64,000 bases of DNA from DATAVB01 sp036267955 (GCA_036267955.1 DATAVB010000115.1:62001-126000); one strand, 5' to 3'. Shown: positions 34,163 to 41,911, numbered from the stretch's first letter. Numbers and translations: made by a program. Notes: generated by a model from the letters alone, not told the origin.

Positions 34163-34816
34163 GTGAACGTCGCTGCCCGAACAACTGTCATCCGGGACTC
34201 GACCGCGATCGCGGTTTCCACCGGCATCTACGGAATCGCCTTCGGCGCCGCCGGTGTGGCCGCCGGCCTCGGGGTCGGCCGGACCAGCGTGCTGTCGCTG
34301 CTGATGTTCTCCGGCGCGTCCCAGTTCGCGCTCGTCGGGGTACTCGGGGCCGGCGGCAGCGTGCTCGCCGGGGTCGCCGGGGCGCTGTTGCTCGGCGCCC
34401 GCAACGGCCTGTACGGACTGCGGCTGTCCGCGCTACTGGAATTCCGCGGTGCCCGCCGGATCGCCGCCGCCCACGGGGTCATCGACGAGACCACCGCGAT
34501 GTCGATCGCCCAGCCGGACCGGCAACTGGCCCGGTTGGCGTTCTGGGTCACCTTCGGCCTGCTGTACGTGTGCTGGAACCTCGGCACGCTGATCGGCGCG
34601 TTCGGCGCGAAGGCGGTCGGCGACCCGACCCGATTCGGGCTGGATGTGGCCGCCCCGGCGGCGTTCCTGGCCCTGCTCGCGCCGCGGTTGCGTTCCGGCG
34701 GGGCGCCGGTCGCGCTGGCCGGCGGCGCGATCGCGCTGGCCGCGACGCCGTTCCTGCCGGCCGGCGCGCCGATCCTGTGTGCCGCGCTGGCCGTCGTCAT
34801 CGGGTGGCGGCGATGA
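34163..34816 (+). CDS. azlC: Branched-chain amino-acid exporter, AzlC subunit
   Basis: This 217-residue protein has five to seven hydrophobic segments and the AzlC signatures LLMFSGASQFALVGVLGAGG and GALLLGARNGLYGLRLSALL. With AzlD it exports branched-chain amino acids or their analogues. The start is GTG; the stop overlaps azlD (ATGA). The AraC gene upstream is probably in the same transcription unit. Confidence 0.9.
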   Translation: MNVAARTTVIRDSTAIAVSTGIYGIAFGAAGVAAGLGVGRTSVLSLLMFSGASQFALVGVLGAGGSVLAGVAGALLLGARNGLYGLRLSALLEFRGARRIAAAHGVIDETTAMSIAQPDRQLARLAFWVTFGLLYVCWNLGTLIGAFGAKAVGDPTRFGLDVAAPAAFLALLAPRLRSGGAPVALAGGAIALAATPFLPAGAPILCAALAVVIGWRR

Positions 34817-35118
34817 GCGCCTGGATCGTGGTGCTGATCGCCTCGATCGGCTGCTACGGCTGGAAAGTGGCCGGGCTGACCGCGCCGGAGCGGCTGCTGG
34901 AACGGCCCGCGGTACGGCGGTTCGCCGAGCTGGTCCCGCTGGCGCTGCTGGCGGCGCTGGTCGCGACCCAGACCTTCGCGCACGGCCGGGCGCTGCACCT
35001 GGACGCGCGGGCGGCCGGGCTGGCGGTGGCGGTCGTCGCGGTGATCCTGCGGGCGCCGTTCGTGGTCGTCGTGGTCGCCGCCGCGCTGGCCACGGCGCTG
35101 CTCCGCGTGGCCACCTGA
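34813..35118 (+). CDS. azlD: Branched-chain amino-acid exporter, AzlD subunit
   Basis: This 101-residue protein has four short hydrophobic segments and the AzlD arrangement (MSAWIVVLIASIGCYGWKV, then RFAELVPLALLAALVATQ). It is the small partner of AzlC and overlaps its stop by four bases. A C-rich tract and palindromic element copy 4 follow the stop. Confidence 0.88.
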   Translation: MSAWIVVLIASIGCYGWKVAGLTAPERLLERPAVRRFAELVPLALLAALVATQTFAHGRALHLDARAAGLAVAVVAVILRAPFVVVVVAAALATALLRVAT

Positions 35119-35120
35119 CC

Positions 35121-35183
35121 GGTTCCCGTTCCCGTCCCCGTCCCCGTCCCCCGTCCCCCAGTCCCCGTCCCCCAGCCCCCGTC
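35121..35183 (+). repeat. C-rich degenerate GTCCCC tract, rut-like
   Basis: About 60 nt directly after azlD are built from loose repeats of GTTCCC, GTCCCC and CCCCCA, with very few G on the coding strand outside the repeat and almost no A. RNA made from it would be C-rich and G-poor, as Rho utilisation sites are. It runs into palindromic element copy 4. Confidence 0.75.
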
Positions 35184-35238
35184 CATGATCGTGATCGGAA
35201 ATTGGTTGGTATAGCCCTCAACACCGATCACGATCATG
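35184..35238 (+). repeat. Palindromic 3'-UTR element, copy 4
   Basis: Perfect 15-bp arms (CATGATCGTGATCGG at 35184-35198 and its complement at 35224-35238) flank a 25-nt loop reading TTGGTTGGTATAGCCCTCAA at its centre. The core has drifted from GCTATAGC to GGTATAGC, but arm sequence and loop length are kept. It follows azlD by 65 nt, in the same polarity as copy 3. Confidence 0.92.
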
Positions 35239-35294
35239 AACGAGGGCCGTGGGATCGCATAGGCTCGGAGCTGTCGTCGCTCGCTGGAGGTGCC

Positions 35295-36731
35295 GTGCAG
35301 TTTCTCGCCGGGTTGGTCCCGGGCAATGACCTGACCTACTCCGATGTCTTCATGGTGCCGCGCCGCTCGTCGGTCGGCTCCCGGCTCGACGTCGATCTGT
35401 CCACAGCGGACGGCAGCGGCACGACCGTACCGATCGTCTGCGCCAACATGACCGCCATCGCCGGCCGCCGGATGGCCGAGACGCTGGCCCGTCGCGGCGG
35501 TCTCACCGTCATCCCGCAGGACATTCCGCTGGACGTCGTCACCGAGGTGATCGGCTGGGTCAAGAAGCGCCACCTCGTCTACGACACCCCGCTGACCCTG
35601 GGTCCCACGGCCACCGTGGGCGAGGCGTTGGCGTTGCTGCCCAAGCGGGCGCACAACGCGGTCGTGGTGGTCGACGGCGGCCGGCCGGTCGGTGTGGTCA
35701 CCGACGCCGACTGCGCCGGCGAGGACCGGTTCGCCCCGGTCTCCGCCGTGATGTCGCGGGAGGTGCTGAGCCTGCCGCACACGGTCGACGCGAAGGCCGC
35801 GTTCAGCCGGCTGCACGAGGGCCGGCACCGGCTCGCTCCGGTGGTCGACGACGCCGGCCAGCTGGTCGGGATCCTGACCCGTACGGCCGCCCTGCGGGCC
35901 GAGTTGTACACGCCGGCGCTGGACGACCGCGGCCGGCTGCGGGTCGCCGCGGCCGTCGGCATCAACGGCGACGTGGAGGGCAAGGCCAAGACGCTGTTGG
36001 ACGCCGGAGTCGACGTGCTGGTGATCGATACCGCGCACGGGCACCAGGAGAAGATGCTGTCGGCATTGCGGACCGTACGGGCGCTCGGCCCGACGGTGCC
36101 GGTCGTCGCCGGCAACGTCGTGACGCCGGACGGGGTGCGCGACCTGGTCGACGCCGGCGCCGACATCGTGAAGGTCGGGGTCGGCCCCGGCGCGATGTGC
36201 ACCACCCGGATGATGACCGGCGTCGGCCGGCCGCAGTTCTCCGCGGTGCTGGAATGTGCCGCCGCCGCGACCGACCTGGGCCGGCACGTCTGGGCCGACG
36301 GCGGGGTGCGCCACCCGCGCGACGTCGCGCTGGCGCTGGCCGCTGGCGCCTCCAATGTGATGATCGGCTCCTGGTTCGCCGGCACCTACGAGTCGCCCGG
36401 CGACCTGCACCGCGACTCCGACGGGCGGCCGTACAAGGAGAGTTTCGGCATGGCCTCGGCCCGCGCGGTGCGTCAGCGCACGCCGGGCGAGGACGCGTTC
36501 GAACGGGCCCGCAAGGGGCTCTTCGAGGAGGGTGTCTCCAGCTCGCGGATGTACCTCGACCCGGACCGGCCCGGCGTGGAGGACCTGCTCGACACGATCA
36601 TCGCCGGGGTACGCAGCGCCTGCACCTATGCCGGCGCGTCCACGCTGCGCGAGTTCCACGAACGGGCCACGGTCGGGGTGCAGAGCTCGTCCGGCTACGC
36701 CGAGGGAATGCCGCTGGCCACCAGCTGGTGA
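35295..36731 (+). CDS. guaB1: GuaB1-family IMPDH-like protein, probable GMP reductase
   Basis: This 478-residue TIM-barrel protein has an inserted CBS pair (about residues 95-205: VVVVDGGRPVGVVTDADCAG and RLAPVVDDAGQLVGILTRTA). The catalytic loop reads GVGPGAMCTTRMMTGVGRPQ, with the active-site cysteine near residue 302. IMP dehydrogenases have GSICTTR here. The GuaB1 branch with CBS domains was shown in Mycobacterium to reduce GMP to IMP, with the CBS part sensing nucleotides. The GTG at 35295 follows CTGGAGG. A salvage role is inferred. Confidence 0.88.
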   Translation: MQFLAGLVPGNDLTYSDVFMVPRRSSVGSRLDVDLSTADGSGTTVPIVCANMTAIAGRRMAETLARRGGLTVIPQDIPLDVVTEVIGWVKKRHLVYDTPLTLGPTATVGEALALLPKRAHNAVVVVDGGRPVGVVTDADCAGEDRFAPVSAVMSREVLSLPHTVDAKAAFSRLHEGRHRLAPVVDDAGQLVGILTRTAALRAELYTPALDDRGRLRVAAAVGINGDVEGKAKTLLDAGVDVLVIDTAHGHQEKMLSALRTVRALGPTVPVVAGNVVTPDGVRDLVDAGADIVKVGVGPGAMCTTRMMTGVGRPQFSAVLECAAAATDLGRHVWADGGVRHPRDVALALAAGASNVMIGSWFAGTYESPGDLHRDSDGRPYKESFGMASARAVRQRTPGEDAFERARKGLFEEGVSSSRMYLDPDRPGVEDLLDTIIAGVRSACTYAGASTLREFHERATVGVQSSSGYAEGMPLATSW

Positions 36732-36764
36732 CTGAGGGCAATTTCACCGCATTGACAGCCCGCA

Positions 36765-36826
36765 GGCAGGCGAGAAAAGCTCAACGGGCCCGCAACGGAG
36801 CGGGAGCCATCCTCGGAGGGCCTGCC
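36765..36826 (+). promoter_or_regulatory. Structured leader just upstream of metal-type ABC gene
   Basis: GGCAGGC (36765-36771) pairs perfectly with GCCTGCC (36820-36826). Inside lie GAG/CTC around an A-rich loop and CCCGC-aacgga-GCGGG. The Shine-Dalgarno GGAGG (36815-36819) sits next to the closing helix, and the ATG follows at 36828, so folding would change start access. CCCGCAACGG and CCTGCC recall the 3' part of cobalamin riboswitches, but the conserved core is missing. I call it a candidate riboswitch or attenuator only. Confidence 0.35.
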
Positions 36827-36827
36827 G

Positions 36828-37931
36828 ATGCCGATGCACCGTCGTGATCTGTTGCGTACGGCCGGACTGGTCGCGGCCGGCGGGGCGGTCACCAGCGGCT
36901 GCGGTCGCGGGCAGCACCGTGCTGCGGCCGCCAGTGAACTGGTCGTCACCGATCAACGCGGCGTGCGGGTCACGCTGAACCAGCCGGCGCGGCGGATCGT
37001 GGCGATCGTTTTTCCGGCCGCGGCCATGGTGATGGCGGTCGACTCCGGCCCTGAGCACATCGTGGGAGTCCACGACGCCGCAGCCGCGGCCATCAAGCAG
37101 GGGATCCTCGGCGAGATCTTCCCGAAGGCGAAGCGGATCCCCAGCGGAGTCGCAGACCAGGACTTCACCCCGAACGTGGAGAGCGTCGTCGCGCTCGATC
37201 CGGACGTCGTCGTGCAGTGGGGCGATCGTGGGTCGGGCATCACGGCCCCATTGCAGGACGCGGGCCTCAACGTGATCGGACTGAAATACGGGACCCAGTC
37301 CGATCTGGAGGCATGGCTCGGGATTTTCGGCACGATGTTGGGGAAGCGGCGGCGTGCCCGGCAGATGGTCGAGGCCATGCATGCCGCTCTCGCGGACATC
37401 CGCACCTCGGCGCCGAAGACCGGCCGCCGCCCCAGAGTCCTGTATTTCAACCATCTGCAGGGCGGACTCGAGGTCGGCGGGAAGGCGACCTACAACGACT
37501 TTTACATCAAACTGGTGGGCGGCATCAATCCGGCTGAACGTGTCAATGGACTCGGCATGGTGGACACCGAACAGGTGATCGCCTGGGACCCGGACGTCAT
37601 CCTGCTGGGCAATTTCGACGACACCGTCCCCAAGGACATATTTGACCGGGCCGACTGGAAAGGCCTGAGCGCGGTGCGGTCCCGGCGGGTCTACAAGGTG
37701 CCTCTCGGTGGATATCGCTGGGACCCGCCCAATCAGGAATCCATCCTGATGTGGCGCTGGCTGTCCATGATCGCCTACCCGAATGCGACGAAATTCGATC
37801 TCCGTGGGCAGCTGATCAAGGAATATCTTTTTCTTTACAGCTACCACCCGTCCTCGAGTCAGATAGACAAGATCCTCTGGTCCGGCCCGAATGCCGGATC
37901 GGCCGGATATCGGCGGTTCAATGCTGGATGA
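36828..37931 (+). CDS. FecB/BtuF-type ABC transporter substrate-binding lipoprotein
   Basis: This 367-residue protein has a twin-arginine-like signal (HRRDLLRTAGLVAAGG) and lipobox cysteine at residue 25. Its TroA-like fold is seen in QPARRIVAIVFPAAAMVMAV, VESVVALDPDVVVQWGD and GMVDTEQVIAWDPDVILLGN. The family binds siderophores, cobalamin or metal chelates. It overlaps the permease start by 11 bp. The neighbouring hypB and hypA make nickel or a nickel chelate a plausible cargo, but iron and cobalamin remain possible. Confidence 0.85.
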   Translation: MPMHRRDLLRTAGLVAAGGAVTSGCGRGQHRAAAASELVVTDQRGVRVTLNQPARRIVAIVFPAAAMVMAVDSGPEHIVGVHDAAAAAIKQGILGEIFPKAKRIPSGVADQDFTPNVESVVALDPDVVVQWGDRGSGITAPLQDAGLNVIGLKYGTQSDLEAWLGIFGTMLGKRRRARQMVEAMHAALADIRTSAPKTGRRPRVLYFNHLQGGLEVGGKATYNDFYIKLVGGINPAERVNGLGMVDTEQVIAWDPDVILLGNFDDTVPKDIFDRADWKGLSAVRSRRVYKVPLGGYRWDPPNQESILMWRWLSMIAYPNATKFDLRGQLIKEYLFLYSYHPSSSQIDKILWSGPNAGSAGYRRFNAG

Positions 37932-38988
37932 GGCGGCGCTTGGCGCGGAGGTCGTGACTCGCCGGCGCAGCATGCTGCGTACCGCCGGACCGGTGGCGAC
38001 ATTGCTTATCGCCTTGGTGGTGGTCGGTGTCGGCGCGCTGGCGGTGGGGCGATATGCGGTCCCGTTCGGCCAGACCTATCGAATTCTGCTCAGCCGGGTG
38101 TTTCCGCTCGATCAGACCTGGACGGACAGCGCCCAGCGGGTCGTACTGCTGGTCCGGCTGCCGCGGGTGTTGTTGTCGGTGTTGGTGGGTGGTGGGCTGG
38201 CTGTCTCGGGCGCGGTTCTGCAGGCGACTTTCCGTAATCCACTGGTGAATCCGCAGATCATCGGGGTGTCTTCGGGGGCGTCGTTCGGCGGCGCGCTGGC
38301 GCTGTTCTGGGGTCTGGGCTCGGTGTTGCAGGTGGGCGGCGCCTTCTTCTTCGGGCTGGTGGCGCTGCTGGTCATTTTCGCGGTGACGCGCGGCGGTGGC
38401 GGCCGGTCGGTGTTGATGATCGTGCTCGCCGGCGTGGTGACCGGGTCGTTCTTCTCCGCGTTGGTGTCGCTGCTCACGTACCTCGCCGATCCGTACAGCC
38501 AGCTGCCGGCCATCGTCTTCTGGCTGCTGGGAAGCCTCGCGACGGCCACCTATCCGAAGGTGTTGCTCGCGGCCGTGCCGGTCCTGGTCGGCGTCGCAAC
38601 CGTGTTGTTGTTGCGCTGGCGGATCAACGTGCTGTCGCTGGGCGACGAGGACGCAGCGGCCCTGGGGATTCGGCCGGAGCGGCTGCGCTGGTTGCTGCTG
38701 GTCGCGGTGGCCGCGATCGTCGCCGGCGCGGTAGCGGTCAGCGGTGTCATCGGCTGGGTCGGTCTGGTGGTGCCGCACCTGGCCCGGATGTGGGTGGGCC
38801 CTGACCACCGGGTGCTGTTGCCGGTGTCGCTGCTGATGGGCGGCATCTATCTCACTCTCATCGACACCCTGGCCCGGTCAATGACCGCCGGCGAGATCCC
38901 GGTCGGGGTGTTGACCGCGTTGATCGGGGCGCCGGTGTTCTTCCTGTTGTTGCGCCGGAACAGAAATCGGATCTGGGACGATGCTTGA
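37921..38988 (+). CDS. FecCD-type ABC transporter permease
   Basis: This 355-residue membrane protein has about ten helices and conserved FecCD segments: VRLPRVLLSVLVGGGLAVSG, FRNPLVNPQIIGVSSGASFG, and GVIGWVGLVVPHLARMWVGP with the ATPase-contact region. It begins inside the end of the binding-protein gene and ends 8 bp inside the ATPase gene, so all three are coupled. It works as a dimer with the ATPase at 38981. Confidence 0.9.
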   Translation: MLDEAALGAEVVTRRRSMLRTAGPVATLLIALVVVGVGALAVGRYAVPFGQTYRILLSRVFPLDQTWTDSAQRVVLLVRLPRVLLSVLVGGGLAVSGAVLQATFRNPLVNPQIIGVSSGASFGGALALFWGLGSVLQVGGAFFFGLVALLVIFAVTRGGGGRSVLMIVLAGVVTGSFFSALVSLLTYLADPYSQLPAIVFWLLGSLATATYPKVLLAAVPVLVGVATVLLLRWRINVLSLGDEDAAALGIRPERLRWLLLVAVAAIVAGAVAVSGVIGWVGLVVPHLARMWVGPDHRVLLPVSLLMGGIYLTLIDTLARSMTAGEIPVGVLTALIGAPVFFLLLRRNRNRIWDDA

Positions 38989-39733
38989 CCTCGACCGCGT
39001 CGGATTCGCCTATACGCCAGGAAAATGGGTCTTCCGCGACGTGAGCCTCAACGTGCCGGCCGGGTCGGTGGTTGCGGTGCTCGGTCCCAACGGGCGAGGT
39101 AAGACGACGCTGCTGCGCTGCGCCGCCGGGCTGCTGCGATTGCGTGAGGGGTCCGTACGCCGCGACCGGCCGGTGGGGTTCGTACCGCAGGCGCATGGGA
39201 CCGCCTTCGGCTACCGGGTCGCCGACATGGTGCTGATGGGCCGGGCCCGCCACATCCGGGCGTACGCCTCGCCCGGTCCGCGGGACCGGGCCGCGGCGGC
39301 GCGGGCGATGGAACGGGTTGGCGTGCTGGAGTTGGCGCAGCGTTCGTTCTCCGAGCTCAGCGGTGGTGAGCAACAGCTCGTGCTCATCGCCCGGGCGGTG
39401 GCCTCCGGCAGCGGTGTGCTGGTGCTGGACGAGCCGGCGGCCGCGCTGGATCTGCGGAACCAGGGGCGGGTGTTGGCGCTGCTGCGGGAGTTGGCCGATG
39501 ACGGCCTGGCGGTGCTGCTCACGACGCACCATCCCGGGCAGGCACTGGACATCGCCGACGGAGCGGTGCTGATGATGCGCCCGGACCGGGTGCTGGTCGG
39601 CCCGGCCGGGAAGCTGCTCACCGAGGCCGCGCTCACCGAACTCTATGACGTGGAAGTACACACCGTCGGCTACGAGGAGGATGGCGTGCACCGGCAGGTC
39701 CTGGTCACGCGGTACGGCTCGGGCCGGCGCTGA
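38981..39733 (+). CDS. FecE-type ABC transporter ATPase
   Basis: This 250-residue ATPase has Walker A LGPNGRGKTTLLRC, Q-loop VGFVPQAHG, signature ELSGGEQQLVLIARAVA, Walker B VLVLDEPAAALD and switch LTTHHPGQA. Two histidines follow the threonines of the H-loop. It completes the three-gene importer. It converges on hypB with 31 bp between stops. Confidence 0.91.
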   Translation: MLDLDRVGFAYTPGKWVFRDVSLNVPAGSVVAVLGPNGRGKTTLLRCAAGLLRLREGSVRRDRPVGFVPQAHGTAFGYRVADMVLMGRARHIRAYASPGPRDRAAAARAMERVGVLELAQRSFSELSGGEQQLVLIARAVASGSGVLVLDEPAAALDLRNQGRVLALLRELADDGLAVLLTTHHPGQALDIADGAVLMMRPDRVLVGPAGKLLTEAALTELYDVEVHTVGYEEDGVHRQVLVTRYGSGRR

Positions 39734-39764
39734 CGGCGCGGCGTCAACCGGGTCGGCATCCGGA

Positions 39765-40586
39765 TCAGTGCTGGTCGAGGATCCAGGAGTACCAGTCCGG
39801 CAACCCGTCGCCGCGGGTAGCGGAGACCGGCAGGACCGCGGTGTGCGGGTTGACCTTACGCAGGTGGTCGGCGAATCCGTCCGGGTCGAAGTCGACGTAG
39901 GGCGACAGGTCCACCTTGTTGAGCACGACCAGGTCGGCCCCGGCGAACATGTGTGGGTATTTCAGCGGCTTGTCCATGCCCTCGGTGACCGACATGATGA
40001 CCACCCGACCCGCCTCGCCGAGGTCGAAGAGCGCCGGGCAGACGAGGTTGCCGACATTCTCGATGAACAGCAGGGTGCCGCTCGCCGGGTCGAGGGTGTC
40101 CAGGCCGCGGCTGATCATGTCGGCGTCGAGATGGCAGCCGGCGCCGGTGTTGATCTGGATCACCCGGGCCCCGGTCGCCTTGATCCGCTCGGCATCGAAC
40201 GTCGTCTCCTGGTCGCCCTCGATGACCGCGATCGTGCGGTCGGTGAGGTCCCGGATGGTCCGTTCCAGCAGGGTGGTCTTGCCCGATCCGGGCGAGCTCA
40301 TCAGATTGAGCGCCAGTACGCCGCGGCCGCGCAACCAGCCGCGGTTGCGCTCGGCGAGCGAATTGTTCTTGGCCAGCACGTCCTGCTCGAGAAGTATGGT
40401 GCGCGACGGCTCCGGATGCGAATGCGCTGTCGTGGCTGAATTTTCGTGGGAATGGTCGTGCTCGTGGGAATGGTCGTGCTCGTGGGAATGGCTGTGGTCG
40501 TGGGAATGTTGGTGCGTCGCTGGGTCGGCCGTGAGGTCGATGATCCGGGTGCCGGTTTCGTCTCCACAGCCGCAGGTCGAGCACAT
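39765..40586 (-). CDS. hypB: Hydrogenase nickel incorporation GTPase HypB
   Basis: This 273-residue protein begins MCSTCGCGDE, the CxxCGC high-affinity nickel site, followed by a His/Asp-rich stretch with repeated HDHSHE (about residues 26-55) that can store nickel or zinc. The GTPase core has P-loop MSSPGSGKTTLLERTI, IEGDQETTFDAERIKA, and LNKVDLSPYVDF. It delivers Ni2+ to the hydrogenase large subunit with HypA. The start is two bases from the hypA stop, so the two are one operon read leftward, away from the hydrogenase genes. Confidence 0.94.
   Translation of the reverse strand: MCSTCGCGDETGTRIIDLTADPATHQHSHDHSHSHEHDHSHEHDHSHENSATTAHSHPEPSRTILLEQDVLAKNNSLAERNRGWLRGRGVLALNLMSSPGSGKTTLLERTIRDLTDRTIAVIEGDQETTFDAERIKATGARVIQINTGAGCHLDADMISRGLDTLDPASGTLLFIENVGNLVCPALFDLGEAGRVVIMSVTEGMDKPLKYPHMFAGADLVVLNKVDLSPYVDFDPDGFADHLRKVNPHTAVLPVSATRGDGLPDWYSWILDQH
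40445..40516 (-). repeat. 18-bp tandem repeat in hypB encoding His-rich stretch
   Basis: Four consecutive 18-bp units encode HDHSHE-type hexapeptides. The first two (40445-40462 and 40463-40480) are identical, and the next two have drifted. Such in-frame repeats can lengthen or shorten and so tune metal storage. Confidence 0.88.
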
Positions 40587-40588
40587 TT

Positions 40589-40918
40589 CTAGGCCACCTC
40601 CACCGATTTGATACGCAATTCGTTGCCGGAGAGCATTTCGATGTCGGCGCTTCCGCACGGGCACAGGGGAAAGGGGTCCTCCAGTTCGGAGTCGCCGTTG
40701 CAGGTCCGGCAGTGCACCCGGCCCGGAGGCTCGTCAATGCGCAGGCTGGCGCCCTCGAGTATGGTGCCGCCGGCCACGATGTCAAAACAGAACCGCACTG
40801 AGTCCGGGACGATGCCGGACAACCGGCCGATCTCCAGCCGCACCGCACTGATCCGCGCGCCGTCCATCCGGGCGACCACCGCGTCGACAATGCTCTGGGT
40901 GATGGACAGCTCGTGCAC
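40589..40918 (-). CDS. hypA: Hydrogenase nickel chaperone HypA, copy 1
   Basis: This 109-residue protein begins (GTG) MHELSITQSIVDAVVARM; Met1, His2 and Glu3 form the nickel site. The zinc loop reads CRTCNGDSELEDPFPLCPCG, so the second pair is CPC rather than the common CxxC, one residue short. The rest is normal. It hands nickel to HypB. It is divergent from the hydrogenase operon; both may share control through the palindrome at 41040. Confidence 0.9.
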   Translation of the reverse strand: MHELSITQSIVDAVVARMDGARISAVRLEIGRLSGIVPDSVRFCFDIVAGGTILEGASLRIDEPPGRVHCRTCNGDSELEDPFPLCPCGSADIEMLSGNELRIKSVEVA

Positions 40919-41039
40919 GGTGCACGCACCTTTCGGCCGCCTGTCTGCGCCTGCTCTCAAGTTACGGCCGCCGCCAACGTCGCACAACATCGAGCGGTAG
41001 GGACGAAATGCACTCTTGACAACGGTCGGGCCACATTTC

Positions 41040-41060
41040 CATGGTGGGCTGTCCACCATG
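41040..41060. promoter_or_regulatory. Inverted repeat upstream of hydrogenase operon
   Basis: Perfect 8-bp arms CATGGTGG and CCACCATG flank a 5-bp spacer (GCTGT). The repeat ends 32 bp before the GTG of the DUF6390 gene, in the divergent gap with hypA. It could be an operator for the whole cluster or a leader hairpin. The regulator is unknown. Confidence 0.5.
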
Positions 41061-41092
41061 TGGTTGGGCAGCTTACGTGCGGGAGGCCCCAG

Positions 41093-41896
41093 GTGAGTAC
41101 CGGCAATGGTGGACCAGATTCCCCGCCGGCCCGGCTTAGCGGGGCGGTGCTTTTCGCGCGGTACGCATATCCACCGAACGAGCTCGGCTATTGCGGGCCG
41201 CCGGACCACCGCGCGTTGCTGGAGTACGGGTCGTCCGGTGCGGTGGATGCCGGGCTGGCGCAACTCGCCCGCGGCTTTGAGGGCGCCTGGCCCTACCTGA
41301 CGCTGATCGCCGAGGGGAATGGCATCGGCAACCCGCTCGACCATCGGGTCGTCGAGGCCTATTGGGTGGGAAATGCACTTCTTGACCGGCTGGACACGAA
41401 TCTCTTCGGAAACTCCATGCACGACCGATTTCAGCCGCGAACCGGTCTCAAGTGGACCCAGCTGTCCGAGGCGGTGCCGGCCGGCGCCGTCCCGCATCAC
41501 AGCTTCCACGTCTTCGGTGTGTATCCGTGGATCGGCCTGCTACGTTCGGGGCGTAGCGGCACCCCGTTGTTCGTACTTGACCGGTGCCGTATCCGCTGGG
41601 GCAGGATTGAACAGATCCAAGGCAACGAGGTTGTCGTACGCTCCCGGCCACTCACCTGGGAACACGGCCAGTTGGGGCTCGGCGATCCGCGGTTGGAGAC
41701 GGCAACCTGCGCCGCCGACGGTTACGCGTTTGTCCTCGACCTGCAACCGGGTGACTGGGTTTCGCTGCATTGGAATTGGGTGTGTGACCGGTTGTCGCAG
41801 CGCAGCCTGACCGCATTACGGCACTACACGGCCCGGCAATTTGCGATCACGAACCACAGAGTCGAGCACTCCGGGCCTGCCGTCGCGCTCGCCTGA
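41093..41896 (+). CDS. DUF6390 family protein of the hydrogenase cluster
   Basis: This 267-residue protein is conserved in actinobacterial group 1h hydrogenase clusters as DUF6390. No catalytic motif is known. It begins near RLSGAVLFARYAYPPNELGY, contains FVLDRCRIRWGRIEQ and aromatic-rich WVSLHWNWVCDRLSQRSLTA, and lacks membrane segments. The GTG start at 41093 is set by GGGAGG six bases before it. It is the first gene of the rightward operon. A role in cofactor assembly or complex stability is inferred from position only. Confidence 0.82.
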   Translation: MSTGNGGPDSPPARLSGAVLFARYAYPPNELGYCGPPDHRALLEYGSSGAVDAGLAQLARGFEGAWPYLTLIAEGNGIGNPLDHRVVEAYWVGNALLDRLDTNLFGNSMHDRFQPRTGLKWTQLSEAVPAGAVPHHSFHVFGVYPWIGLLRSGRSGTPLFVLDRCRIRWGRIEQIQGNEVVVRSRPLTWEHGQLGLGDPRLETATCAADGYAFVLDLQPGDWVSLHWNWVCDRLSQRSLTALRHYTARQFAITNHRVEHSGPAVALA

Positions 41897-41911
41897 GGGC
41901 GTCGGGAGTTT

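Noticed and set aside
7640..35238. The four palindromes as ordinary intrinsic terminators
   Set aside because: None has a U-tract after the right arm in either direction; in copy 1 the T-run is before and the A-run after the stem.
34854..36659. A 601-codon open frame on the minus strand opposite guaB1
   Set aside because: Antisense shadow of guaB1 and azlD with Arg/Ala/Gly-rich composition and no domain.
36765..36826. A classical cobalamin riboswitch
   Set aside because: Only fragments of the 3' signature are seen; the conserved core and the usual length of about 200 nt are missing.
40445..40516. hypB repeats as a CRISPR array
   Set aside because: Units are contiguous with no spacers and encode HDHSHE in frame.
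41016..41044. Housekeeping promoter at TTGACA (41016-41021) before the hydrogenase operon
   Set aside because: No acceptable -10 box lies 16-18 bp downstream.
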